From contig JABDLF010000088.1 in assembly GCA_013003115.1 (NCBI GenBank), positions 1-64,000 on the forward strand: DNA of 64,000 nucleotides. The letters run 5' to 3'. The notes below the pieces were generated by a model that saw only the letters and a list, made by a program, of their open reading frames with translations, had not been told where the DNA came from and did no database searches. This DNA comes from Gammaproteobacteria bacterium (GTDB lineage: Bacteria; Pseudomonadota; Gammaproteobacteria; Steroidobacterales; JABDLF01). Below are positions 42,041 to 51,518 of the stretch, one piece after another (position 1 is the first letter of the stretch; every line of letters begins with the position of its first letter). The translations under genes and the position numbers were made by a program.

Positions 42041-42061
42041 CGGGATTGGCGGGCAAAAAAA

Positions 42062-42089
42062 AGAGCCACGCCTTTGCAGGCGTGGCTCT
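42062..42089. terminator. bidirectional intrinsic terminator between murU and the repeat lipoprotein gene
   Basis: AGAGCCACGCC-TTTGCA-GGCGTGGCTCT, 11-bp perfect stem; minus strand followed by TTTTTTTT, plus strand by GGTTCTTT. Confidence 0.9.
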
Positions 42090-42149
42090 GGTTCTTTAAG
42101 CACAGAATCTGCGCTTACAGGATGGACCCTCTTACGGGATGATCCGTCC

Positions 42150-43652
42150 TCAGAACTTCAGGCCGAGGGAGCGAATGACATCAATCGTGATGTACTTCTC
42201 ACCCGAACTCAGGCCATTGCGCTCGGCATAGCACTGAGCAGCTTTCAGCGTGCATGGACCCATGATGCCGTCAATCTGGCACTCATTGCGGTTAGGTCCA
42301 CAGCGGCAGCAGCCAGTCTTGTTCAGCGAGCTCTGCAGCGCGCTGACGTTCTCGCGGGTCATGTTGACTTCGCACAGCACCGGACGCCACTCAACTTGCT
42401 CATCCGTGACCTTGTTGCGACGGCTGATGGTTGTGTACTCCGCCGGAATCGCAATGCGACGCTCGCTGGCAGGCTTGATCTGCTTCGTGACCTTCACGGT
42501 GCCGTATTCGGCAGGGATGGTTACTTCACGCGTCGTCTCAGGACGAACCTGCTTGGTCACTTCGACCGTGCGGTATTCAGCCGGAATCGTGATTTCGCGA
42601 GTGCGCTCAGGCGTCTTCAACACCGTCTTCTTGACGGTCTTGTATTCGGCCGGAATGCTGATTTCGCGAGTCGTGGCAGGCCGCTTCAGAACCGTCTTCT
42701 TGACAGTCTTGTACTCAGCCGGCTCTTCGACTACACGCGTGGTAGCTGGCTTAACGAGAACCTGCTTCTCGATGGTCTTGTACTTGGCGGGGATTTCCAC
42801 CAGGCACATAACTTCGCCGGTTTCTTCTACGCGGGTCTCGAGAACCTTCAGATCGCCAAAGCGCTCAATAGTCTGGGTTGCGCTTGACATGGCAACGCCG
42901 CTGCCCGAGCCGATGCCGGTGCTGCGCTTCCATTCGGTACGCGCCGGCTCGTCAAGGACGCGCTCGGTAACCGTGTCGTAGACCGCAGGCACTTCGACGT
43001 TGCGCGTGCTTGCAGCCCTGACCATGACCTGCTCTGTAACAGTCTCGTATTCAGCAGGGATGCTCTCCAGGCGCGTAGATGCCGGCTTTACCAGCACCTG
43101 CTCGGAAACCGTCTCGTACTGAGCGGGAATGATTTCAAGACGCGTAGACGCCGGCTTTACCAGCACCTGTTCGGAAACCGTCTCGTACTTGGCCGGAATA
43201 ATCTCAACTCTGCTTGACGCTTCTTTCATCAACACGGTTTCTTCTATCGTGTCATAGCGGGCAGGGATGATCTCTATGCGCTCAGCTGCGTCGCGCTTAA
43301 GCACCTTTTCCGTCAGGGTTTCGTACTTCGCAGGAATAATCACCCGCGCGTAGCACTCACCCGGCTTTGGGTTCGGTGGCATCAGGCCAGAGCTGCTGGC
43401 GTTGCTCATCTGCGGCTGTGCGCTTTGCATCGCGCGACGCTGCTCTTCGAGGCGCATTTTTTCAGACTTGAGCTGCTGCGCCTCGCGAGCGAGCGCGGCT
43501 TCTTTTCGGTCAAGCTCGGCTTTTTGAGTCGCAATGGCTGATGCGGATGCGTTGCCCGCGCCAGAGCGATCATCGGCGCCGGTGCTTGCGCAGCCACCGA
43601 GCACGAATGTCGCGATGGCGACCATCGCTGTTAAATGTAACTTCTTCGTCAT
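42150..43652 (-). CDS. lipoprotein with 12 tandem 23-aa repeats and a Cys-rich peptidoglycan-binding-like C-terminus
   Basis: Lipobox-like FVLGGC; heptad-like N-terminal helix; repeats IPAxYxTVxxxVLxxPAxTRxxx; C-terminal LQSSLNKTGCC...IDGIMGPCTLKAAQCYAERNGL. Confidence 0.85.
   Translation of the reverse strand: MTKKLHLTAMVAIATFVLGGCASTGADDRSGAGNASASAIATQKAELDRKEAALAREAQQLKSEKMRLEEQRRAMQSAQPQMSNASSSGLMPPNPKPGECYARVIIPAKYETLTEKVLKRDAAERIEIIPARYDTIEETVLMKEASSRVEIIPAKYETVSEQVLVKPASTRLEIIPAQYETVSEQVLVKPASTRLESIPAEYETVTEQVMVRAASTRNVEVPAVYDTVTERVLDEPARTEWKRSTGIGSGSGVAMSSATQTIERFGDLKVLETRVEETGEVMCLVEIPAKYKTIEKQVLVKPATTRVVEEPAEYKTVKKTVLKRPATTREISIPAEYKTVKKTVLKTPERTREITIPAEYRTVEVTKQVRPETTREVTIPAEYGTVKVTKQIKPASERRIAIPAEYTTISRRNKVTDEQVEWRPVLCEVNMTRENVSALQSSLNKTGCCRCGPNRNECQIDGIMGPCTLKAAQCYAERNGLSSGEKYITIDVIRSLGLKF
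42381..43337 (-). repeat. coding tandem repeats, 69-bp unit: six copies (42924-43337) and six copies (42381-42794)
   Basis: Direct alignment of the translated protein, residues 106-243 and 287-424, each exactly 6 x 23. Confidence 0.93.
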
Positions 43653-43900
43653 TGGGTTAGTTCCTCCCGGTTAATTCCCCATGCAGCCAGCCGATCTGTG
43701 CGGTGGCTGCCATTGTCGTCCTTTTGATCCTGCTTCCAGTGTCCTTACTCGCCGCCCTCTATGTCAGGAAAACTGACGTAATTAACAGATCGGCGCTAAT
43801 CAGGTGGCGGCATGATACTGCTGCTTGCGATGAATAGGAGGCGCCGAAACATCAGTTAACACTGTGTGCAACATGTTTTGACAATTGCAGGCTTCTCGAC

Positions 43901-44524
43901 TCAGGCAGAGAAGAGTTCCTGCAGGCAGGGCCGGAGGATTCTGGCAACTACCGAGGTGGCTGACGGGCCGCCGAGATTGGCCAGCGACGTGACTTCGAGG
44001 CCGTCAAAGCCACAGGGGTTGATTCGTGAGAAGGGCTCGAGATCCATATCGACATTGAATGCCAGGCCGTGATAGCTGCAACCCCTGCGAATCCTGAGGC
44101 CCAGGCTCGCAATCTTTCGGCCTGACACGTAGACACCCGGGGCATCTGGCCGACTTGCCGCCTCTATGCCGTAGTGTGCAAGGGTTGTAACAACAGCCTG
44201 CTCAAGGCCGCTGACGAGAGCCCGAACCCCGAGTTTGCGGCGTTTCAAATCGATGAGCGGATATACGACCAGCTGACCGGGCCCGTGATAGGTAACCTGC
44301 CCGCCTCGATCAATGCGAATGACGGGTATGTCGCCCGCATTGAGCACGTGCTGCATATCGCCATTGAGCCCGACGGTGAATACCGGCGGGTGTTCAAGCA
44401 TCCAGATCTCATCATCGGTTTGAGGATTGCGATTGTCGGTAAAGGCCTGCATGGCCGCCCAGGTGCTTCTGTAGTCAGCCAGACCAAGGTCCTTGAATTT
44501 GAGACCAGGGTTTTCCTGCATCAC
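43901..44524 (-). CDS. lipB: lipoyl(octanoyl) transferase
   Basis: [51 protein letters not shown]. Confidence 0.97.
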   Translation of the reverse strand: MMQENPGLKFKDLGLADYRSTWAAMQAFTDNRNPQTDDEIWMLEHPPVFTVGLNGDMQHVLNAGDIPVIRIDRGGQVTYHGPGQLVVYPLIDLKRRKLGVRALVSGLEQAVVTTLAHYGIEAASRPDAPGVYVSGRKIASLGLRIRRGCSYHGLAFNVDMDLEPFSRINPCGFDGLEVTSLANLGGPSATSVVARILRPCLQELFSA

Positions 44525-44787
44525 AGGGCCATTACTACGTCTTCGTGTGCGGTCAATTCGCGATATATCGCATCAAGCTGGTCTTGGCTTTTAGCCGTAA
44601 CGGTAAACTTAATTGCAACGTATCGCGCCGCCTTGCTGGCGCGCGTCGTGACGCGGTGGTCATCTAGCTGGCCGACGTGACGTTCGACGATCGCTCTTGC
44701 TGGTGCGAGTATGTCGCTTTTCGACGCGGCAAAAATCTTTATCGGAAACTCGCAGGGAAACTCGAGGACTCCGGGAGACTCACTCAT
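44521..44787 (-). CDS. DUF493 family protein (YbeD)
   Basis: [14 protein letters not shown]...; small ORF between lipB and dacA. Confidence 0.9.
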   Translation of the reverse strand: MSESPGVLEFPCEFPIKIFAASKSDILAPARAIVERHVGQLDDHRVTTRASKAARYVAIKFTVTAKSQDQLDAIYRELTAHEDVVMAL

Positions 44788-44803
44788 GACATCCTCGTCT
44801 GGT

Positions 44804-45958
44804 TTATTCGAACCAGAGCAGAACCGTATCGGCCATGCGCCGAAAAATACTGCCGCTTGGCACGTCCGCCAGGGTCACAAGGGGCAGCTCTGCCAAGGGT
44901 TCTTCGTCAAGGCTCACCGAAACACTGCCCACGCCGGTTTGCACTTCGACGGGCGCTGTCAATGATCCCTGGAGGTCCATCACTGCCTTCAGGTTCTTGT
45001 AAGACCCGCGCGGAATAGTGACAAAAAGATCGTTCGCAAGACCAACCGCAACGGTCTCATTGTCGGCTTTCCAGACGCGCGCATTTTCGATCGTCTCCCC
45101 GGCGGCATACAGGCGGTGCGTCTCGAAGAACCTGAAGCCATAGTTGAGCAGCGCCTGGCTTGAGTCAGCGCGCGCTTTCTCGCTAGGGGTTCCCATTACG
45201 ACAGTGATGAGGCGCATGCTCTCTTTTTTTGCCGAGGCGACAAGGCAATAGCCGGCTGCGTCCGTATGACCTGTTTTGAGGCCGTCTACCGAAGCGTCTC
45301 GCCACAGCAGCGTGTTGCGATTGTGCTGGGTGATGTCGTTATAGGTAAACTCTTTTTGCGAGTACCAGAGATAGTAGTCGGGAAACTCCCTGATGAGGGC
45401 GCTCGCCAGAATGGCCATGTCGCTGGCGGTGGAATAGTGGTCGTCCGCAGGAAGACCGGTGCTGTTTCTGAATCGGCTGTTCGCCATCGCAAGCTGGTCG
45501 GCATAGTAGTTCATCAGGTCGGCAAAACTATCCTCCGTGCCGGCAACGTGCTCAGAGAGCGCCACGCTGGCATCGTTGCCGGACTGGACGATCATTCCCT
45601 TAAGCAGGTCTTCTACGGTGACCTGCTTGCCCACCTCTATGAACATCCGCGATCCGGGCGTGCGCCATGCCTTTTCGCTGATGGTGACCAGGTCATCAAG
45701 CCCCAGCTTGCCCTGAGCCAGTTCGCTGAAGGTGACATAGGCTGTCATCAGCTTGGTGAGGCTTGCCGGTGGAAGACGCTCATCGGCATTTTTCTCTGCG
45801 AGTATCACGCCGCTGTGATGGTCGAGCATGATGTAGCCCTTGGCATTCAGGCTTGGCGGCGCCGGTACGGGCGCGGCCGCGCCCAACGAGAACGCCGGCA
45901 GGCCCGAGAGAATGATCAGGACTGCGGCGAAACTGGCGAAACTTGGCTTGTTACTCAT
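44804..45958 (-). CDS. dacA: D-alanyl-D-alanine carboxypeptidase (PBP5/6)
   Basis: SLTKLMTAYVTF (SxxK), SGNDASVAL (SxN), DGLKTGHTDAAG (KTG). Confidence 0.96.
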   Translation of the reverse strand: MSNKPSFASFAAVLIILSGLPAFSLGAAAPVPAPPSLNAKGYIMLDHHSGVILAEKNADERLPPASLTKLMTAYVTFSELAQGKLGLDDLVTISEKAWRTPGSRMFIEVGKQVTVEDLLKGMIVQSGNDASVALSEHVAGTEDSFADLMNYYADQLAMANSRFRNSTGLPADDHYSTASDMAILASALIREFPDYYLWYSQKEFTYNDITQHNRNTLLWRDASVDGLKTGHTDAAGYCLVASAKKESMRLITVVMGTPSEKARADSSQALLNYGFRFFETHRLYAAGETIENARVWKADNETVAVGLANDLFVTIPRGSYKNLKAVMDLQGSLTAPVEVQTGVGSVSVSLDEEPLAELPLVTLADVPSGSIFRRMADTVLLWFE

Positions 45959-46118
45959 AGCTTTTACTTCTCAGGACCGCGGTTGTAATGGGTTTCGTCA
46001 TGATATGGTCGAGGTTTCGGCACGTGGCGTGCGGCGGCGGGCGCCATTTTACTCATGTTGGATAATTTTGCATGGAAGTTGGCGAATTTCATGAACAGCG
46101 ACGTGTCGCGCGGCGAGG

Positions 46119-47006
46119 TCACTCGTAGGCCAGGTGATAATTGTCGATGCCTGCTGTGGCTAGTTCAGTGGTCAGCGCATCCAGTTCCGGTATACCGGGT
46201 ACCGGGCCAATGCGCACACGGTAGATCATCCGTTCCGGAACCGGAACGGCCATGACGTTGACGTTGCCGAAACCACGAGACGATAGGTCGGCCGCGAAAT
46301 CTTCTGCATTTAAGGGATCTGAAAAAGCGCCCAGCTGAACGAAAATGGACTCGGGGGTGCTCTGGTCTTCCTGCGGATCAGCGACGGGAGCCGGGCTGTC
46401 GTTGCCAGGTGCGGTTATGTCCGCCGATTGTGTGGCGTCCGGCTCAATCATCGCAGGTAATGGCTGCGCAGCAGCGACCTGCGTGCTTTGCTGGCCGGTC
46501 AGCGCTTCTACCTCGACCAGCCCGGTACCGTTTTCGATTATCCCGAGCCGGTCGGCGGCAGTGTAAGACAGATCAATAATTCGGTTGTGTACAAATGGAC
46601 CGCGATCATTGACCCTGACCTTCACCGAGCGACCATTCTTCAGATTTGTCACGCGAACGTAGGTTGGCAGGGGCAGGCTCTTGTGGGCTGCCGTCATGCG
46701 ATACATGTCATAGGTTTCGCCGCTGGATGTGCGGCGCCCATGAAACTTCTCGCCATACCATGACGCCACTCCCCGCTCTCGATAGTTATGGGCGGTATCG
46801 AGCACGTGATACCGCTTGCCAAATACTTCGTAGGATTGCGGGTTGCCATAGCGGCTTTTCGGTTCTTCGCGCGGCACGGCGTCGGGCACTGATGAAACAT
46901 CCGGCGGGCGTCTGGGGGCACGGTCATCGCGGGGGAATCTTGTGCAGGCACTGGTGGTAATGGCCAGTAACACGAGGCCCGTGACCAGGGTGCTAGTTGA
47001 GCGCAA
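46119..47006 (-). CDS. rlpA: septal ring lytic transglycosylase RlpA family with C-terminal SPOR domain
   Basis: GVASWYGEKFHGRRTSSGETYDMYRMTAAHKSLPLPTYVRVTNLKNGRSVKVRVNDRGPF; SPOR-like FVQLGAFSDPLNAEDFAADL. Confidence 0.95.
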   Translation of the reverse strand: MRSTSTLVTGLVLLAITTSACTRFPRDDRAPRRPPDVSSVPDAVPREEPKSRYGNPQSYEVFGKRYHVLDTAHNYRERGVASWYGEKFHGRRTSSGETYDMYRMTAAHKSLPLPTYVRVTNLKNGRSVKVRVNDRGPFVHNRIIDLSYTAADRLGIIENGTGLVEVEALTGQQSTQVAAAQPLPAMIEPDATQSADITAPGNDSPAPVADPQEDQSTPESIFVQLGAFSDPLNAEDFAADLSSRGFGNVNVMAVPVPERMIYRVRIGPVPGIPELDALTTELATAGIDNYHLAYE

Positions 47007-48003
47007 CGGTCTCCTCCATCTGCTCAGCGATCTTTTCGCCCAGCTGCTTTACAGCCATGGCGTACATGAGGCTCCGGTTGTACCTTGTGATGACGTAGTA
47101 ATTGCGAAATCCGACCCAGTACTCAGGACCGCTCTCTGCCGTGAGCTTGAACAGCATTGCCGGCTGGCCGTTATCCAGGGGCGTGTGAAGCCCGACGCCA
47201 CGATTCCTGAGTTCCAAAATCGTCGTATTCAGATCCGCACGCTCATTCAGCAATTCGAGACCGCTGCTGCCAGGTGGCGCAACCCTGGCGGCCACCGGCT
47301 CGCCGGCTCGCCAGCCGTGGCGAGTGAAATAATTGGCGACACTGGCGATGATGTCCTGCCAGTCATCCCAGAGATCCCTGCGGCCGTCGCCGCTGCCATC
47401 GACCGCGTAATTGCGAAAACTGCTGGAGATGAACTGCGGTGATCCCATCGCGCCCGCGTAGGATCCCTTTGGCACCAGCGGGTCCAGCTGTTCCTCCTGG
47501 GCCAGCAGCAAGAACTCCTCGAGCTCCGAGCGGAAGAACTTGCTGCGCGGTGGGTAATCGAACGCGAGGGTTGCCAGTGAATCAATGACCCGATAGCTGC
47601 CCTTGATGCGCCCGTAGTAGGTCTCGACGCCGATTATTGCGACGATGATGTGCTCCGGAACCCCGGTCTGCCCGGCAATGGCGCTGAGCGTCTCGCGCTG
47701 ATCCTGCCAGAACTTCACGCCGGCATTGATGCGTTTTGCATTCACGAAAATCTTGCGGTACTCATGCCACTCCAGCGTTTTCTCCGCGGGCCGACTGATC
47801 GCATCGATTATCGACTGCTGGTAGCGCGCTTCGCCCAGCAAAGAGTTGAGCCAGGCACGATTCATGCCGTGCTTTTCGACCATTTCCTCAACGAATTCAG
47901 CAACAGCCGGGCGCGCGGCATCATACGGTTCGGCTAGCGCCGCCGTAAACGCTGCAACCAGCAGCACGATGCAGGCACAAAAACGCGTTATGAGAGGTAG
48001 CAT
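46993..48003 (-). CDS. mltB: lytic murein transglycosylase B
   Basis: GVETYYGRIKGSYRVIDSLATLAFDYPPRSKFFRSELEEFL...GSYAGAMGSPQFISSSFRNYAVDGSGDGRRDLWDD. Confidence 0.96.
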   Translation of the reverse strand: MLPLITRFCACIVLLVAAFTAALAEPYDAARPAVAEFVEEMVEKHGMNRAWLNSLLGEARYQQSIIDAISRPAEKTLEWHEYRKIFVNAKRINAGVKFWQDQRETLSAIAGQTGVPEHIIVAIIGVETYYGRIKGSYRVIDSLATLAFDYPPRSKFFRSELEEFLLLAQEEQLDPLVPKGSYAGAMGSPQFISSSFRNYAVDGSGDGRRDLWDDWQDIIASVANYFTRHGWRAGEPVAARVAPPGSSGLELLNERADLNTTILELRNRGVGLHTPLDNGQPAMLFKLTAESGPEYWVGFRNYYVITRYNRSLMYAMAVKQLGEKIAEQMEETVALN

Positions 48004-48012
48004 GCGGCTTCC

Positions 48013-49149
48013 TTAACGAGACAAAAGTTTTCGATGCGTATGCACCGACATCAGGATACCGAAACCGGCCATCAGGGTCACGATGGCAGTTCCGCCGTAA
48101 GAAATGAGTGGCAGCGGCACGCCGACCACGGGTAGCAGTCCAGTGACCATGCCGGCGTTTACAAAAACATAAACAAAAAATGTCAGGCTGATGCTCCCTG
48201 CAAGCAGACGCGAGTAAGTATCCTGACCCTGCGAAGCAATAAACATTCCCCTGGATACAATAAAAATATAGATACCCAGCAAACCGAGCAGCCCCAGAAG
48301 GCCGAATTCTTCACCCATCACGGCAAAGATAAAGTCGGTATCTGGCTCAGGCAGGAATTCCAGCTGCGACTGGCTGCCATTCAGCCACCCCTTGCCAAAT
48401 ACGCCACCGGAGCCAATCGCGATTTTGGACTGAATAATGTGATAACCGGCGCCGAGCGGATCGCGCTCGGGATTTAAAAAAGTCAGCACGCGCTGCCGCT
48501 GGTAGTCGTGCATGAAGTACCAGAGTGCGGGCGCACCCAGGGCAACCATGCCCGCCATGGCTGCAATCAGGTGCAGCCGCAGGCCGGCGAGCAGAACGAC
48601 AAACAGTCCGGAAGCCGCGATCAGCAGCGCTGTGCCAAGATCGGGTTGCAGGGCGATCAGCACGGTCGGCGCGATGATGATCGCGAGCAATACAAAGACG
48701 TGGCGTGTATCAGGTGGCAGTGGCCTTTCATGCAAATACCATGCTGCCATCATGGGCATAGCCAGCTTCATAATCTCTGAAGGTTGAAAACGAATAAAGC
48801 CGAGGTCGAGCCAGCGCCTTGCGCCCTGGCCTATATCTCCTGAGACCAGCACGATCAGCAACAGCAGTACCCCGCTCAGGTAGACCCAGGGCGACCACAG
48901 CCTGAGCAGGCCAGGCGGCAGCTGCGCAACGAATAACAGGGCCAGCATTGCAACGCCGAAGCGCATGCCCTGGCGTATCACCATGTCCACCTGCTGGCCA
49001 CCTGCGCTGTACAACACGATCAGGCCAAATGCGCAGATGATGAGCAACGAGCTTAATAGAACTGCATCGATATGCATCCGCCGGAGAATCCGGCCGACAA
49101 AACCCATGCTCTGGGTGTCGCGAAAGGATCTTGCGTCCTCAAAAATCAT
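48013..49149 (-). CDS. rodA: rod shape-determining protein RodA
   Basis: SEDS family: RWLDLGFIRFQPSEIMKLAMPM, LQPDLGTALLI, SYGGTAIVTLMAGFGILMSV. Confidence 0.96.
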   Translation of the reverse strand: MIFEDARSFRDTQSMGFVGRILRRMHIDAVLLSSLLIICAFGLIVLYSAGGQQVDMVIRQGMRFGVAMLALLFVAQLPPGLLRLWSPWVYLSGVLLLLIVLVSGDIGQGARRWLDLGFIRFQPSEIMKLAMPMMAAWYLHERPLPPDTRHVFVLLAIIIAPTVLIALQPDLGTALLIAASGLFVVLLAGLRLHLIAAMAGMVALGAPALWYFMHDYQRQRVLTFLNPERDPLGAGYHIIQSKIAIGSGGVFGKGWLNGSQSQLEFLPEPDTDFIFAVMGEEFGLLGLLGLLGIYIFIVSRGMFIASQGQDTYSRLLAGSISLTFFVYVFVNAGMVTGLLPVVGVPLPLISYGGTAIVTLMAGFGILMSVHTHRKLLSR

Positions 49150-51011
49150 TGAGATTCACCCGCGAAATAACGGTCAAATACACTGCGCGCAACCGGCGCC
49201 GCGGCGCTGCTGCCGCTGCCGGCGTTTTCAACTATGACCGCGATTGCAATGCTGGGTTCGGTAACGGGAGCGTAGGCGATGAACAGGGCGTGATCCCGTA
49301 ATCGCTCCTCCAGTGCCTCGGCGTCATACTCTTCTTCCTGGGCGATCGCATAAACCTGTGCGGTGCCGGTTTTTCCTGCCATCCGGTAGTTCGTCGGTGC
49401 GATGGCGCGCGCAGTGCCTTTCTCGCCATGTACAACTTCTTCCATTGCAGCGAGCACCAGGTTCCAGTAGCCCGGTTCGTTGCTCCCGGCGCTTTGCAGT
49501 GGGATTGGCAATCTGGCGTCCCGCGCGCCGCTGACCGGGTCTTCCGTTGCCGCAAGCAAGTGCGGTTGCAGGCGCGCACCGCGCGCGGCGAGAGTCGCGC
49601 TGAAGTGGGCGAGCTGCAGCGGTGTGGTGAGCATGAAGCCCTGGCCGATTCCTGCGATCACCGTTTCGCCCGGAAACCAGGCCTGGTCTGCCGGTTTCGA
49701 AAAATTTCTGCGCTTCCAGTCGCGAGACGGAAGCAGGCCGGCTTTTTCGCCAAGAATATCGATACCGGTTGCCTGCCCGAGGCCAAAAGTCGCGAGGTAG
49801 CTTTCCAGCCGGTCGATACCAAGTTCCAGGGCCATTTCATAAAAGTAAACGTCACAGGACTCGGCGATCGCGTCGATCAGGTCGACGTTTCCATGGCCTT
49901 CTCGTTTCCAGTCGCGATACTTTCGTTCATGGCCCGGCAGCTGGAAGAACCCGGGGCAAAAAGTACTGTGCGCGGGCGTTGTCGCGCGGTGATGCAAACC
50001 GGCCAGCGCGAGCATCGGTTTAATGGTCGAACCAGGTGGGTAGTTGCCGCGCATTGCACGGTTAAACAGGGGCTTGTCCGGGTCGTTATTCAGCGCCGAG
50101 AAATCCGCTCTGCTAAGGCCGGCGCCGAACTGATCGGGGTCGAAACCCGGCGTACTGACGAAAGCGAGGATGCCGCCGTCGCGGGGGTCGATGGAGACCA
50201 CGGCGCCGCGGTGGTCCTGCAGTGCTTCGAATGCCGCAAGCTGCAGGTCGGCGTCAAGAGTTAAATGCAGGTTCATACCCGGCACTGGCGGATTGTTTTC
50301 TATAACCTGCAGTGCGCGGCCCTGAGCATTGACCAGCACCTGGCGATATCCAACCTCGCCGTGCAGCAAGTCTTCGTAGGCGCGTTCAATGCCGACCTTG
50401 CCGACGTGCGACGTGCCGGCGTAGGAAGTCGGGTCCAGGCGCTGCAGATCCTGGTCGCTGAGTGCCCCCACGTAGCCGATGGCGTGTACGGCTTGTTCAC
50501 CCAGCGGATAGTGGCGCGCGAGCCGGGCACGTATTTCTACCCCCGGAAAGTGCTGGCGCTGCACGGCAAATCTCGCGACTTCTTCATCGCTCAGGCGAAA
50601 CCTCAGTGGTATGGACTCGAATTTCCGCGAGCGCGCAAGCCGTTCCCTGACGCGCACCAGGTCGGCATCGTCGACGAGCGCAAGCTCTTGCAGGCGTCCG
50701 AGTGTGTCCTCGAGATCCTGCACCTGCTCCCCTATCAATTCGAGCTGATAGGAAGGCAGGTTCTCAGCCAGCACGACACCGTTGCGATCGAAAATCAGGC
50801 CACGGATCGGGGGCACGGGTTCGATGCGTATTCTGTTGCCGAGTGAAAGCGCGCTGTAATGCTCGAAGTTTAGGACCTGCAGGACGACGAGGCGGCTGAC
50901 AAGGATGAGAATAAGTACGCCGGCAATGACTGCGGCGGCAAGCGCACGGAAGAAAAAAATTCTCTGCTCTCGCCAGTGATCCTTTATTCGCTCACGCCGA
51001 AGGAACTCCAT
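49146..51011 (-). CDS. mrdA: penicillin-binding protein 2
   Basis: YPPGSTIKPMLALAGL (SxxK), SCDVYFYEMA, AGKTGTAQVYAI. Confidence 0.97.
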   Translation of the reverse strand: MEFLRRERIKDHWREQRIFFFRALAAAVIAGVLILILVSRLVVLQVLNFEHYSALSLGNRIRIEPVPPIRGLIFDRNGVVLAENLPSYQLELIGEQVQDLEDTLGRLQELALVDDADLVRVRERLARSRKFESIPLRFRLSDEEVARFAVQRQHFPGVEIRARLARHYPLGEQAVHAIGYVGALSDQDLQRLDPTSYAGTSHVGKVGIERAYEDLLHGEVGYRQVLVNAQGRALQVIENNPPVPGMNLHLTLDADLQLAAFEALQDHRGAVVSIDPRDGGILAFVSTPGFDPDQFGAGLSRADFSALNNDPDKPLFNRAMRGNYPPGSTIKPMLALAGLHHRATTPAHSTFCPGFFQLPGHERKYRDWKREGHGNVDLIDAIAESCDVYFYEMALELGIDRLESYLATFGLGQATGIDILGEKAGLLPSRDWKRRNFSKPADQAWFPGETVIAGIGQGFMLTTPLQLAHFSATLAARGARLQPHLLAATEDPVSGARDARLPIPLQSAGSNEPGYWNLVLAAMEEVVHGEKGTARAIAPTNYRMAGKTGTAQVYAIAQEEEYDAEALEERLRDHALFIAYAPVTEPSIAIAVIVENAGSGSSAAAPVARSVFDRYFAGESQ

Positions 51012-51017
51012 GACTTG

Positions 51018-51518
51018 CTAAGCCCCGCGTCGGCGGCTGCGTACCGCCCCCAGCAGCTGCGCGATAAGTGGCCACAGCAAGGTGCCTGTGACGACCGGCA
51101 GCCAGCGTGTGGGTGGCATGCCCGCTGCGCCCGCCAGTCCATCAACCCAGAAAAGAACAAACTGGTTGATAGCGAGCATCATGAAGACGGTCATGGTTTG
51201 CTGCCAGATGGGAAACACGCGGATACGCAGGTGAAATTTTAACGAGATGAAGGCGATTAGCGACAGGCCGAGTGCATGTTGTCCCAGCAAGGTTCCCGTC
51301 AGCGCATCGAGAGCAAGGCCTGCGGTCCAGGCGCTGCCGATGCCAAACTTCCTTGGCAGCGCAAGCGACCAGTAAATGACCATCAGCGCCAGCCAGTCGG
51401 GGCGCGCATCGGTGGCCCATTCGGGCAGCGGGACAATCGCCAGCGCCAGCGCCAGCAGCAGGCTCAGAAAAACACGCAGCCCTTCGCCGTCTCCCGAACG
51501 CTTTCGATATATTCTCAC
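51018..51518 (-). CDS. mreD: rod shape-determining protein MreD
   Basis: Small polytopic membrane protein between mreC and mrdA; RPDWLALMVIYWSLALPRKFGIGSAW. Confidence 0.93.
   Translation of the reverse strand: MRIYRKRSGDGEGLRVFLSLLLALALAIVPLPEWATDARPDWLALMVIYWSLALPRKFGIGSAWTAGLALDALTGTLLGQHALGLSLIAFISLKFHLRIRVFPIWQQTMTVFMMLAINQFVLFWVDGLAGAAGMPPTRWLPVVTGTLLWPLIAQLLGAVRSRRRGA

Noticed and set aside
42381-43337. Possible CRISPR array or non-coding satellite (regular ~69-bp periodicity)
   Set aside because: Periodicity is exactly 23 codons within one intact ORF; units are contiguous with no unique spacers, so this is a protein repeat
43653-43900. Possible ncRNA or tRNA in the intergenic region upstream of the repeat lipoprotein
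   Set aside because: No cloverleaf or known RNA motif recognised; likely promoter/5' UTR
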